The position numbers and the translations under genes are program-made. Below are positions 10,820 through 23,629 of a DNA stretch of 24,766 nt, one piece after another. The notes beneath the pieces are model-generated. The model did no database searches. It saw nothing but the letters and a program-made list of their open reading frames with translations, and was not told where the DNA came from. Position 1 is the stretch's first letter. Each line of letters begins with the position of its first letter. The DNA lies in the NCBI GenBank assembly GCA_027596945.1, contig JADGJH010000093.1, forward strand, positions 1-24,766, written 5' to 3'. The DNA comes from Physocladia obscura (lineage: Eukaryota; Chytridiomycota; Chytridiomycetes; Chytridiales; Chytriomycetaceae).

Positions 10820-13800
10820 TTAAGCCGCTGAAACATTATCCACACTGCTGACGTTATATTCATAGGCCCCTGATTCATCTTCTTGCTCATTTTCACTACC
10901 ACTCTCTTGATTCGCAAACGGTATTTGATCATTCTCATCTCTTATCCCAAACATGAGCTTGATATCTGCGAACGGACGGGATTGCTCAACGGAAATTTCG
11001 TTGCGATTCAAAAGGAAGAGAACATGGTAAAATGCCTGAGAACTTGCTGCACGGTTGTTTAAAGGACCGATAATTTCGTTTAGATAAACTACATGAATTT
11101 AATTGTAAGAATTCTGTAAAAAAGAAGAAAAGAAAGAAAAAAAAAAACTGACGAAAAGATTTGCCCTTTGAATGAGCCTGCATTTTGGCGTAACTATATT
11201 GCGTGTATCATGTGTAAGTGCTACATACAATGAATGTAAATTGCTACTTACGTCAAAAATGCGTGACTTTCTTCCCCTCCTGGAACAGCATTCCGAGTAT
11301 TATTGAACATCAAACTATTGTTACTGTCATCTATGAATCATAATGATATTGCTGCTTTAATTAATAGTATTGATGTTCTTTAACTGCCAATAACAACTCA
11401 CCTGAGGTGTTCAAAAGTAAAGTATCACTGCCACCCAATATCATGGCATTGTTTCCAGAAAAATCATCGAAACCATTCAGAGACGAAGCGTTGCTGCGAC
11501 TTGAAGGAAGCACGTTCGAGTTTCTGTGTTGTTGAGATGCTCGAGCTGACAACGAAGAGCGATTCGATCCAAGAGCCCATGGCATTGAAATTCTTGATAT
11601 AGAATTTGACACACTAACGTCATTACCAGAAATACTTGCATTATTTTGATCAACAGTTTGCGGGAATACTTGCTCTCCATCGTCGTAGGCTTGATATTCT
11701 TCTTCATTGCGGACAAAAATTTCGGCTTCAATAGATTCGTTTTGTAACGCAACATCTGTTCAAAAAATCATAAAATTAAAATTACATGAAATATAAAACA
11801 TAAAAAAGGACAGGGTGTTGGAAAAGTATTTAACTGCGACGTTTTTTGATTGTATGCATTTCAACATCTTTCGGTTTTGAATTCAAAGCTAATTTTAGCA
11901 CAGATGGACAAATTTAGCACTTTTTGGTTAGGGACAGGCGAAATAAAAAAATACCCAAATTCGCCATCCCTGCAGCATAAAATTCATCAAGAGCTGGACC
12001 GTAAGAAAAACTAAAACGATTGAATGCAGATTTGACGAAATTCTTGATTTTGCTATCATATTCCTGTTGAAAAGTTTGAGCACATTCTAACGAAAATCAA
12101 CTCAACAACCTTTTGAATTCTTTCCCGCTCCGCTCGATACAGCATCATTGATGTATTATCTCTCAAATATGTCATTTCTTTGTTGGATAGAATTGTCTAA
12201 TTGAATTTAGTGTTGTTTTCTATTTAATGATTTTATTTTATTTTTTTGACTTGCGAACCTGGATATCAACATGGTTTCTTTTCACACGCTTGCGTTTTAG
12301 TTCCACCGCCTTATCAATTACATTTGTATTGACGGTAACTTCAGATTGTTTTTCAGGCTGAGATTCAAAATCCTCAATTTGTGTGGCTGGAAATTGACCA
12401 ATAGATCCATCGAAGACAAATCCACTCTCATTCTGAAAACAAAATGAAAAATGAAAAACATGAAAAAATAATTTGGTAAAAAATAAAGTAAAAGTATAGA
12501 ATATCTTGACTGGAAACTCTTACATCAAAGTTCAATTCCATTTCTTCCCGAGTTCTCCTGCGCTCAATTCTGTTTTCATCATCAATTTCGGCAGCGTCAA
12601 AATTAATTCCAAGAACAGGATCCTCTTCGTAAAAATTAAAATCCAACGCGTCACCGTCTCTGACACTTTCACCACTGGTGCCTGGACCGAGTGGTCCAAA
12701 GCTTTCTCCACTATCATCGGCTCCCAGTCCAAATGCATTACCACTGGCCAATCCGCTATCTTGGTAAAAATCCAAAAGACTTCCGCCGTCAACACCAATG
12801 TTGATGCTGCTGTTAAATGAGCGGTAATCTGCTGCAGGAATCGAGATACTTGCATTTGATGAGCGGTTGACAGATTTTCGGACTAAAGGCTCGTGAATCA
12901 CTCGTTCTGGAGAGTCAGGATATCCTGCCAACGAATTATAGTTTGAGGAAAGGAGAGAAGATAGTGAAGAAGAAATAAACTCACTCTCAATGTTTGATTG
13001 ACTTATGGTGATATCTGCTCCTCTTAAAATCCAACCAAGTTGCAGCTCCTTGAATTTCTATAAGTAGCAATAGCAATAACCAAATTCTAAATTAAGCTTG
13101 CCTTTGCGGAATTTCTATCTGTGAATATTTCATCAACCAAAATTTCGTCATATCCTCCAAGATGGAATGTAATTGTAGCAGCACTAAAGAAAGAGTATTG
13201 TTAAAAATTATTGCTTTTATCATTTTTACCTTGCTTCTGCTGTTGGCATTGTGATACTGGCCCCTGTTGAAGCTTCACTGAACACCTGTTTGAATTTTGT
13301 TGAGAAAAATAGTTGAAGAAACAAAAAAAGTAGAAACCTTCTTTAGTCTTGCAAACACATTATTTGCGTCGGTAAAAAGGAATGAGGCTTGATTACTGAG
13401 AACACGACTTGCACCATACTGGGAATAGAATGTAATTTAAGCTTTTTATGATTTTGAAGGGAAACAAACAACCATTAAATTTGAGCTTAGTCGCAATGCC
13501 ATCGGTTCCGGCGGAGAAGTAAGGTATGCACACACACGTGATATATTAACACGAGAAACATCCTTTTGAGGATTTTGTTATTTTTGATGTGGATACTTAA
13601 AAAAACAGCTTACCCGCTTGGACAAACGCTTGATCGCACCAGAATTTGCATTCCTTAGAGCTCCAATACCACTTCCGCTTCCGACAGTTGCAGCAATCCA
13701 CACGACTGTTGTTTTTTTTGTTTTTTGTTGTATTTTCATGTGTGTGTTTGGGTGGGATTCAGAAAGTGTGAGATCCAGTAAACTGCACAATGCAGAAAAA

Positions 13801-13889
13801 GAAGCGATAGCGATTGAATTGCAAATACCCCCCATTCCCGCCGAATCTTGTCGGTTTTCGAAAGTGAACAGCGTTGTGTTGAAAAACAT
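10820..13889 (-). CDS. REC8: Rec8-like meiotic cohesin kleisin, 15 exons
   Basis: Kleisin that closes the cohesin ring on meiotic chromosomes. Exons, minus strand: 13889-13829, 13705-13614, 13562-13473, 13418-13338, 13285-13230, 13183-13102, 13057-12985, 12924-12524, 12432-12259, 12196-12110, 12063-11955, 11755-11402, 11330-11252, 11193-11153, 11088-10820; 682 aa. The N-terminal Rad21/Rec8 domain (about 1-110) starts MFFNTTLF, then GMGVVWIAATVG and PPEPMALRLSSNLM, the last strikingly like fission-yeast Rec8 rather than Rad21. The middle is Ser/Asp/Glu-rich. The C-terminal winged helix is at about 594-641 (SQAFYHVLFLLNRNEIS, PFADIKLMFG), followed by an acidic tail of about 40 aa. An ExxR motif at 299-302 in a basic/acidic patch is a possible separase site. 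The intron at 13058-13101 is GC-AG. I start at 13889 because kleisins begin MFY/MFF; an in-frame ATG lies four codons upstream. Confidence 0.9.
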
Positions 13890-14155
13890 GTTAGTCTCCA
13901 CTCCTTCAAATTTTGGGGAAAAAAATTCTTACGAGTGGAATCCAGAGCAAAACAGTTAGAAAAAGGTTGAAAAGAAAAAGAAAAAAAAATCGAATTAACG
14001 AAGAAGTGACTAAAATGTTTACAGTAAATATATTTTTTAGAATTTTAACTTTTCATGGTTTGGTCAGTGGGCACGTGGATGGGCTCATTTGTCAGCAGAA
14101 ATTATTTGAAAAGTAATTTTGATGGCAAAATTTTGTAACCAATAGAAACAAAACA
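13890..14155. promoter_or_regulatory. Divergent intergenic region between Rec8 and OYE copy 1
   Basis: This 266-bp gap separates two divergently transcribed genes and must hold both start regions. It contains an A-rich stretch around 13969-13990 and no recognisable gene or named promoter motif. Confidence 0.5.
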
Positions 14156-15618
<1,463 letters not shown>

Positions 15619-15648
15619 AAGTTTTTACGTTAACAGGCCCTCCTTCAA

Positions 15649-15654
15649 AATAAA
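15649..15654 (+). terminator. Probable polyadenylation signal of OYE copy 1 (AATAAA)
   Basis: AATAAA lies 30 bp after the stop codon of copy 1 and about 100 bp before the start of copy 2. Confidence 0.5.
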
Positions 15655-15754
15655 GTTGCTGACAAACAGACAATTTCAAATCCCAATTTCCAACAATAAA
15701 CAAGCCCAGCATACAAGTACAATTAAAAAAAGAAGAAAAAAAGAGAAAACGAAA

Positions 15755-17147
<1,393 letters not shown>

Positions 17148-17237
17148 TAATTTAAATTTTGGTATATTGATTGAATCAGAGATTTCAAATCCAGATATAA
17201 AATGAGTTCTTTATTAGTTAAAAGTATGCGAAAAATA

Positions 17238-18586
17238 ATGTCGGCTGATAAACCGTCCTTGTTCAGGCCTCTAAAGATTGGGGATATTCAGGTATAATTC
17301 TCCGCCAAAAGCCCAAGGGATAATGCTATGGTGCTTATAAAATAACTGCAGCTCTCACACCGGATCGTTATGGGACCGTTGACAAGATCTTGAAGCCCAA
17401 ATTTCGTTGCCAATCTTCTCAATGCATTCTATTACGCTCAAAGGGCTATTTTTGGCTTGTTGCTTATTTCAGAAGGCACAACGGTTTGTCAAAACGTGGT
17501 AGAATTTCAGACACCAGATAATATGGCTAAACTGTAACAGATTCACCAAACAGCCAACGGATATCCTAATGTTCCTGCGATTTACACTGAAGAGCATGCT
17601 CATGGTGAGAAAATCGACAGCCAACAATTATATAGTGAACAAAAAATTGATGTCAGGATGGAAAGCCAGTACTGACGCTGTTCATGGCAAGGGCGGATTC
17701 ATTTATGCACAGATTTGGCATGTTTGTCGCTTGTCTCAGACAATTTTCCAACCAGACAACTTGCTTCCTGTCTCGAGTTCAGCAACAAGTGCTAGAAAAA
17801 ATCGAGAGCCAGCGCGCGCTCTCACAGTCCTTGAAATTAAAGAACTCGTGGAATCTTATGCCAACAGCGCGAAACTTGCGATAGAAAATGCTGTAAGCTA
17901 TCTGTTTTAATAATTTCAAAAATACTGAAATGGTGCGGGACAGGGATTTGACGGTGTTGAGATTCAGATACTTGATCCAGAATACGGAGGCACAATTGAG
18001 AATCGTGCACGTTTTTTATTCGAAATTGTAGTTGCAATTGTGGCAACTGTTCCGAACACGAAAGTTGCCATTAGAATTTCTCCTGAGTGTGATATGCAAG
18101 GTGCGTTTTATTTATTCCGATCAAATTCATAATTAGTATTACTGAATTCGAAGGCTAGGAGTTAAAGACTCGACCCCTGTTACCCTTTACTCATATGTTC
18201 TTGAGAACCTTGACAAGTGTAACTTAAGTTATATTCATCTTACTGAACCAGTGTGGTGCAAATATGAGCAAGGACCTAAACACTCTGAATCAAAGTTGAA
18301 CAAATATCGCTCATTAATCGAAAACCAGAGCACAAAAGTTATTCTGACTGGCGGGTATACTGGAAATATCGCCGAGGAATCTATAAAAACTGGCCAAGGA
18401 GACTTGATTGGATTTGGTCGTGACTTTATTACGAATCCAGATCTTGTCTATAGGATCAAATTCAACAAACCAATTGCAAAATACGAAGATGCAGTTAAAG
18501 GATATTACAGTTCAAGCAAAGAACAGTACACAGACTATTCAACTTGGGAAGAACAGGAAGCTACCCAATTTCTTGCCAAGTTATGA
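17238..18586 (+). pseudogene. Third tandem OYE copy, degraded (nonsense codon and active-site deletion)
   Basis: Exons by homology: 17238-17291, 17352-17483, 17541-17604, 17657-17892, 17944-18100, 18159-18586. Splice sites and downstream frame are intact, but exon 2 carries an in-frame TGA at 17391-17393 where copies 1 and 2 have CGA or CGC/CGA Arg in the TRSRSPN motif. Exon 5 is 157 nt against 205 in its sisters: exactly 48 nt are gone, removing HAAHGYL with both catalytic His and the Tyr. Further conserved residues are replaced (IDPTA to IHQTA, TPGG to IFGL, HVGRLSQP to HVCRLSQT). The C-terminal flavin-binding half remains clean (GGYTGNIA, GRDFITNPD). An earlier in-frame ATG lies at 17202, but homology starts at 17238. 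Even with read-through the enzyme should lack normal OYE activity. It looks like a recent duplicate in decay. Confidence 0.88.
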
Positions 18587-18600
18587 CTTTGTTGTATTTG

Positions 18601-18606
18601 AATAAA
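18601..18606 (+). terminator. Probable polyadenylation signal of OYE copy 3 (AATAAA)
   Basis: AATAAA lies 14 bp after the stop of the degraded copy, inside the 38-bp gap before the convergent gene's stop codon. Transcript 3' ends probably overlap. Confidence 0.45.
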
Positions 18607-18624
18607 AGTGAACCAATTTGTTTT

Positions 18625-19810
18625 TCAAACTTCAATCATTTTTGGCACTGGCCACACGTATTCTGCGGCATCTCTTGGATCCATATGCTCATCATAAATC
18701 GCAGACCATTCACTGATGTCAACAATATTGTGACACTCATTTATAATATACTTGATTGTTTCATTTCGAGGTAAAACATCTGCAAATTTTGTTTGTATGT
18801 CGTCCATTGCTTGCTTCAAATCAGCCTACAAAAGATAAAAAAGTAATTAAAATATAAAATAAAAAACAAATAATTTACTTTGCTTAAAACACTTAATCCT
18901 GATCCAATAGTGCAAAGTCCAAGACAAAGATTGGACAACTGTGAATGTAATTAATTTTCAATATTGATATTTTTGCAGTACGAAAGTTTCTTACAGTCTT
19001 CTCCAAGTTGTCTTCATTAAACATCATTTCATCAACATAGAAAGGTGCCATTCTCACTCCCAATTCAATAATTCTGCTTGCCCAGAAGGTGAATGACCGT
19101 GAGGTAATATCGCTGGCGATCAATAAAACTTTGCTTTCGGAAAAATACAAACTGCAATTGCTTTTTGATTCAGCTTTGGGATGTAAGAAAGAACCAGATT
19201 GAATGATTGCAGTATCGAAAGCGGCTGTGGTTTTCGGAAAGTTTGCTGGCAGAATTCCACAAAGCTCTCGCATAAGCGCTCCCACAACCTTTTCAGAAGC
19301 CTGATATCATTGTTAAAGAAAAGCAAAAAAAAAAAAAAAAAAGCCTCTAACCTCAACAACGTGGATATATGTGTCTTGAAGCAATATCAGCAAGCCAGTA
19401 ATAAGCTCGGTATCATTATTATACATTTTAAGAAACTTTTGGTAATGCTCTGAAACAAGCTTTCAGCAGTTTGATCTTTAAGATAGGAGCTTTACAAAAA
19501 TACCTAATATTTCCACTTTTTTACTTGGATCTTTAATTTTCCCTACCACAATTATGCGAACAGAAATGAAAGACTGTTCAAAGACTGAGTGATGTTTGTT
19601 TAACATAAAACAAACTGCACCTTTCCAATCTTTGTTAAATTGTCACGAGTAACTTCAAGGAGGGTGGTTCTTTTCTCATCGGTCTATATTTTCTTGTTAC
19701 GAAATAAATCTAAAAAAAAGTTGTCTCACATTTTGTAGGGTTGATGTAGTTGGTGATATGGACAGTTTTTTGGCTATACTGACTCGACGACGATCAGACG
19801 GTACACTCAT
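18625..19810 (-). CDS. Unrecognised 292-aa helical protein, 7 exons
   Basis: I do not recognise the family. Exons on the minus strand: 19810-19730, 19683-19621, 19573-19504, 19449-19352, 19300-18995, 18938-18879, 18825-18625; they sum to 293 codons including TGA. The N-terminus is basic and Ser/Thr-rich (SDRRRVSIAKKLSISPTTS). It is followed by helices (TLLEVTRDNLTKIG, then EHYQKFLKMYNNDTEL and a hydrophobic ITGLLILL). The middle exon is mixed, and the C-terminus is acidic with ISEWSAIYDEHMDPRDAAEYVWPVP. There is no signal peptide or clear transmembrane segment. The small exon 2/exon 3 junction is the weak point: I used a 47-bp intron at 19574-19620, but the first 43 nt upstream of 19573 are also open in the exon 3 frame. 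It is convergent with OYE copy 3. Real gene likely; role unknown. Confidence 0.7.
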
Positions 19811-20444
19811 TCTTTTTTGAATTGTCAAAATTCAAAATCAACTGGTCACCCGAAAAAATTTCTTAAAGGTAATATATTTCTCGATCTGTTTAACTGATTC
19901 GAACAGAAATGCATTCATATAATCCATGGACAAGCTTCCATTGAAAAATCCGTCCGAAACTCCGAAAATTAATGAAGTTTTCACATCTGTAATTTACTAC
20001 CCAAACAAGTGAGAACAGCGACACGTCCTGACAATCGTATACGCGGAAGCTGCCAACGCGACCCGCTGGTTGCGCAAAGAAGCGCCTGTTGTTGTTTCCT
20101 GGCATGTAGTGCTAAGATGTCTTGTTAATCATTTTAATTTTCAAGATATAGTGGAGTCATTTTTGGGTGTTTAATTTTTGCTCTATACCTGGAAATCTTT
20201 AAAAAATTTTTTTTTAATTACTTTTTTTAATTTTTTTTTTAAAAAAAAAAAAAAAAAAAAGAAGCCTCAACGCAAAGCGAAAGGTAAACTATTGAAGCCA
20301 GAAGTTATGCAAGAAAAGTGATAAGGCCAATATTTTTCATCTATTTGCGTTATAGCGAAAAAAAATTAACTTATTTGTGACTTTTTTTGACTAACAGATT
20401 TTCAAAAGCACAATTTCCTAATTAAGTTCAGTATATAATCTCAT
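19811..20444. other. 634-bp gap with unresolved coding-like stretch
   Basis: This gap should hold the divergent starts of the 292-aa gene and the acylated-protein gene. From 19926 (+) a 28-codon frame begins MDKLPLKNPSETPKI and stops at TGA (20010-20012). The same frame then stays open for about 54 codons, and a good donor (GTGAGA) overlaps the TGA. A short open stretch near 20260-20319 encodes PQRKAKGKLLKPEVMQEK before TGA. These could be exons of one small plus-strand gene, but I could not join them convincingly. The 20010-20110 part is visibly more GC-rich than the surrounding AT homopolymers. An opposing minus frame of 71 codons (20105-19890) is equally open. Confidence 0.35.
20200..20260. 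repeat. A/T homopolymer tract
   Basis: Alternating long runs of A and T ending in about 20 consecutive A. It may be non-coding low complexity, or the remnant of a poly(A) tail just upstream of the short PQRKAKGK frame. Confidence 0.7.
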
Positions 20445-21737
20445 ATGGGCTGCGGTGTCTCAAAGAACATTGTCGAAAACACGATTGTGCAGTCAGTTCA
20501 CAAAACTCAACGAGAGTCAACAGCCCCCGACGAGACGAACGTGTTAGTACGTCAGGATTTTCATCTTTCACTTCTAGATTCCATACAAATCTCTCCGCTA
20601 CAGTCACAAATTGCTGAAGAGAAAATCGCAAAGGAGTCTACCATTGCGGAAAAAGAAGCAATCAGTAAAAATAGATTTTCAGTATTTTCACATTACTAAA
20701 AATATGATCAGCAGCTCCGTTGGGACGCGCTGTAATTCCTTCAATTCCAGTTTCTGATGGAATCTGTACGTTTTACTCCAATTGTTCATTTTATATTGTT
20801 TTTCATTTTTTTATTCAGCACTAGAACCAGTGAAGCAAAAACCAGTAGCATTTGAGATTCCACTCGATGACGATTTGTTCAGACCGACAGCTGCAAGTGA
20901 AGCAAATATAATTTCCATGCCAACAACTATTGCTGTTGCCATTCAATATACTGTTCCAGGAGATTCGATCGTCGCGGCGCCTGCAGAGTCTGTATCTATT
21001 TCAAGTTCTGCAATCACCACCAACAACAACAGCAATAGCAACAACAACGCAAAATTATCTCTTCCAAAATTAGCTTTAAGCGAAGGAGATATTTTGGCAA
21101 AACTTGCAAACGCAGAAGAACGCTGGAAGGTAGAAAATGACCTAATTTACCTCGTAACTTTTTCCGAACGAAACACACAAAAAAACAATAGGATCTTGAG
21201 AGAGCCCAGCAAGAATCGCATCGCCGTAAGCGCCGCTCCAAACCTACTCTAACATCGCAGCCCCCATTAAACTCATCAAACTCGTACAAGTCTCCAACAA
21301 TAAGTCAAACAGAAGATCCTATGCTTTTAAAGCAACGTTTGCTAGAAAAAGAAGCACAAGCAACTGCACGCCGGGCCAAAGAGCTCTTGAAATTGCAAAA
21401 TAAGCTTGCCAAACAAGAAGAACACGCGCGGCAAGTCCAAGAACGTAAAAAAAAACTTGGAAAACTTTCAAACGAGAATTTAAATCTCTCGTGGGGCGGT
21501 GAAGATGATCAAGCTAAGGCAAAAAATGTCAATTTTGAGAAACAGCTGGAGGAAGCTACCACTATTGGTATCGATGGTCTTCTTAAACTTAAAATGACGA
21601 ATAGGAAACTGGATGAAGTGGATAATGATTCTGGAAACGGCTCGTCTGCTGTAAGTGTCAATAATGGCAGCAGAAGTGGAAGTGGCCGAAGTCTCGGATT
21701 AGCTGAAGACGGAACTGAAATTATTGAATCTAAGTAG
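20445..21737 (+). CDS. MGC-acylated protein with stathmin-like helix and coiled coil
   Basis: Exons 20445-20664, 20712-20765, 20819-21129, 21192-21737 give 376 aa. It starts MGCGVSKN: Gly2 and Cys3 with Ser6 fit N-myristoylation plus palmitoylation, predicting membrane attachment. A segment with FEIPLDDD at about 120, then SLPKLALSEGDILAKLANAEERWK ending at residue 195, resembles the start of the stathmin domain (the family has FE, Ser-Pro, then IQKKLEAAEERRK). An N/S-rich linker separates these parts. Residues about 239-290 form a basic coiled coil rich in Lys, Gln and Glu, and the tail is acidic and Ser/Gly-rich. The same order, MGCG then a stathmin helix, is what I recall for animal STMND1; homology is tentative. 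If correct it would bind tubulin at a membrane, perhaps near the flagellum. Start chosen for the acylation motif; no better ATG lies nearby. Confidence 0.8.
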
Positions 21738-21883
21738 AATGCAGGATGATAAAAGCTTGCTTTTTTCCTTGATTGTTCCTTTTCGTTTCTGTTTTCTTTT
21801 TTCAGCTGCTATGGTTTTTGTTTTTCCTTTTTTTTTCGTCTTTTTTCTGCTTCTTGTTTTTCCAATGCAATACAAAAATTTAC

Positions 21884-21889
21884 AATAAA
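21884..21889 (+). terminator. Probable polyadenylation signal of the acylated-protein gene (AATAAA)
   Basis: AATAAA lies about 150 bp after the stop at 21737, following a T-rich stretch (21768-21862) and 44 bp before the convergent zinc-finger gene's stop. Confidence 0.45.
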
Positions 21890-21932
21890 GGGAAGGGGGA
21901 ATTAAGAGACTGTTCGTCTACTTTATTTCAAG

Positions 21933-23467
21933 TTAAATGTCATTATCGTAATCTCCCGGAAATTCATAATCTTGCAAAAAGTCCAAATTCGCTGCCGATC
22001 CCAATTCTGAAACAATTTCATCAAAACTAGTTTGAGATAATTCATCGCCTTCAATAGCTTGACTACCATCGCCGCTGCCATTGGATACTCCGGCTGATGC
22101 CGATTCTCGTGATGTCGCCAAAATTCGTGCAAGTTTCTGCATTCCACCACCGCCACCACCACTGCCGCCACTATCTTCCTCCAGTTCAATATAACACTTG
22201 TTTCCTTTTCTACTGACATGCCTCTTGAGAGCATCTAGTCTCGCAAATTTTTTAGGGCAATTGAGGCATTCAAAGGCCTTTCCTGCCGCATTGTGGAGAC
22301 TTGAAACATGGCGACGCAGGTCGTGGCTTCGCCGAAAGGTGGCAATGCACTGAAAGCATGCAAAAATTTTGCTGGAATTATGTGTTTTGATGTGGGATTG
22401 GAGATTCATTTCCTTGTGGAAAGTTTGTTCGCAGCCCGGGATTGGACATTGGAAGACGGTGCGAGGACGCTTGGTTGGACTTATGGCGGACTTTGTTGGA
22501 GAAATAGGCGTTATTAGTTGTTTTTGTTGTTGCTGTTGCAGTTGCTGTTGCAGTTGCTGTTGTTGTTGCTGTGAAGATGAGTGTTTGGACTTGAGTTCAT
22601 TTGCAGTCGAGAAATTTGCGAAAGATGAACTTAATGATACTGGAGAGGGGGTGTATAAAAAAGCCGGTGCAAACGATAGATGGCTAGTATTTATTGTAAG
22701 TCTTGGGAGTAAGTGGAACGACTGCGTGGATAAAATATCATTGTTATTATTACGTGGCATAGGCGGGGCACTGTAGTTTCGACTGTCTGCCATTATTTGT
22801 GATATAGATAGAGGAAAATGAAAAACAATTTCGCTTGGAATTTTTGGTAATATGCCTGCTGCTAGATCACTCTTTCTCTTGTTAAGGATGTCAATCTGGA
22901 TATACATATTTAACCAAAAAAAAAACAAAAAAAAAAACGTACTTGTTCATTCGTAAGCGGACTTTCTTGAATTGAAGAAAGATTGAAAGCGTCAAATGTG
23001 GTATTAAGCGGGGTTGAAATTATCGAAGGACTTGTAGTAGGGCTTTGATTGCGAGACAACGACTCTGCAACAGCACAAAGCTCTGCCAAAGAATTCGCCT
23101 TGCTCAAAGATGAGCTATCGTTACTACTGAGAGCGAATTCGGCGTTTGTAATCGAAGTTATAAGTTGGTTTTTCGATTCGGATTGGGGTGAATGGATTGG
23201 CGATGGTTGTCCACTTGAAATGCCAAATTTGACACTTTCCATTTCTTCCATTTCGGAATATGGGGAGTCGATGCTACTAATTTGGAGTAGCGGAATTGGC
23301 ATTGACTCTAAGGATGCAAACATTTCTGCTCTGTTGGGTGTTTCGATTTCAGGTTGATCGATGCAATTTCTGGATGAGCCGACCAAAAACAGCAGCTCTT
23401 CTATGTCCAGAGAGTCCGAGAGTTGCTCGACTTCTGTTTGAAAGAGAGAGTTTTGGTCGCTTGCCAT
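21933..23467 (-). CDS. Three-finger C2H2 transcription factor, Crz1-like arrangement
   Basis: Two exons on the minus strand, 23467-22943 and 22895-21933, give 495 aa. Zinc fingers: C325/C330/H343/H347, C355/C358/H371/H376, and C385/C388/H401/C409. The third is C2HC and reads KKFARLDALKRHVSRKGNKC. A final finger with the FARxDALxRH pattern and a terminal Cys is characteristic of fungal calcineurin-regulated Crz1-type factors (family knowledge). Before the fingers lie a polyglutamine tract (about 284-301) and two SPTK sites flanking KRPR, a likely NLS/phosphorylation region. After them come a glycine run and an acidic tail (activation-like). The N-terminal 175 residues are Ser-rich and acidic; PSIIST there weakly resembles a calcineurin PxIxIT dock. 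Nuclear DNA-binding regulator; target genes unknown. Confidence 0.9.
22143..22169 (-). repeat. Glycine codon run (GGN repeat)
   Basis: A short run of Gly codons with one Ser, immediately after the third zinc finger region, forming a flexible linker to the acidic tail. Confidence 0.7.
22518..22571 (-). repeat. CAG/CAA repeat encoding polyglutamine
   Basis: Mostly CAA and CAG codons, interrupted twice by Leu and once by Lys, within the zinc-finger gene. The antisense strand gives artificial Cys-rich frames here. Confidence 0.9.
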
Positions 23468-23629
23468 TCTGCAGATTTCTTTTTTTAGTTTCTTCTTTTT
23501 CTGTAATTATAAAAATGAACAAATAAATAATAAACAAATCCGTGGGCATTAAAACACCCAAGAGGATGAAAAGAACTTCTTATATTCATTTGCTTCTTTA
23601 TTTAAAATAAAAATAAAAGTAACAATAAT
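23468..23629. promoter_or_regulatory. Gap between GLTP stop and zinc-finger gene start
   Basis: This 162-bp interval on the minus strand must hold the GLTP 3' end and the zinc-finger promoter. It is AT-rich with several TTTATT words (AATAAA on the minus strand) near 23598-23604 and 23526. No other element is recognised. Confidence 0.4.

Noticed and set aside
12506..12820. 104-aa plus-strand ORF inside Rec8
   Set aside because: It lies antisense to the large Rec8 exon, which has strong in-frame joining on the minus strand; no domain is visible in the plus frame.
17391..17393. TGA in OYE copy 3 removed by an alternative splice
   Set aside because: The codon sits within the conserved TRSRSPN motif, and both sister genes code straight through it. 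No alternative donor/acceptor pair keeps the flavin-site residues.
19574..19620. Coding use of the stretch reading CFMLNKHHSVFEQ in the 292-aa gene
   Set aside because: It is open in the exon 3 frame but cannot be joined to exon 2 with GT-AG signals; treating it as a 47-bp intron keeps phase. It remains the least certain junction.
20010..20012. TGA read as selenocysteine or reassigned codon
   Set aside because: TGA ends other genes here (18625-18627 minus, 17145-17147 plus), and no SECIS-like hairpin was recognised. The gene itself is not established.
22308..22776. Plus-strand Cys-rich frames opposite the zinc-finger gene
   Set aside because: They are antisense shadows of polyglutamine codons and zinc-finger sequence; the minus frame has clear C2H2 motifs.
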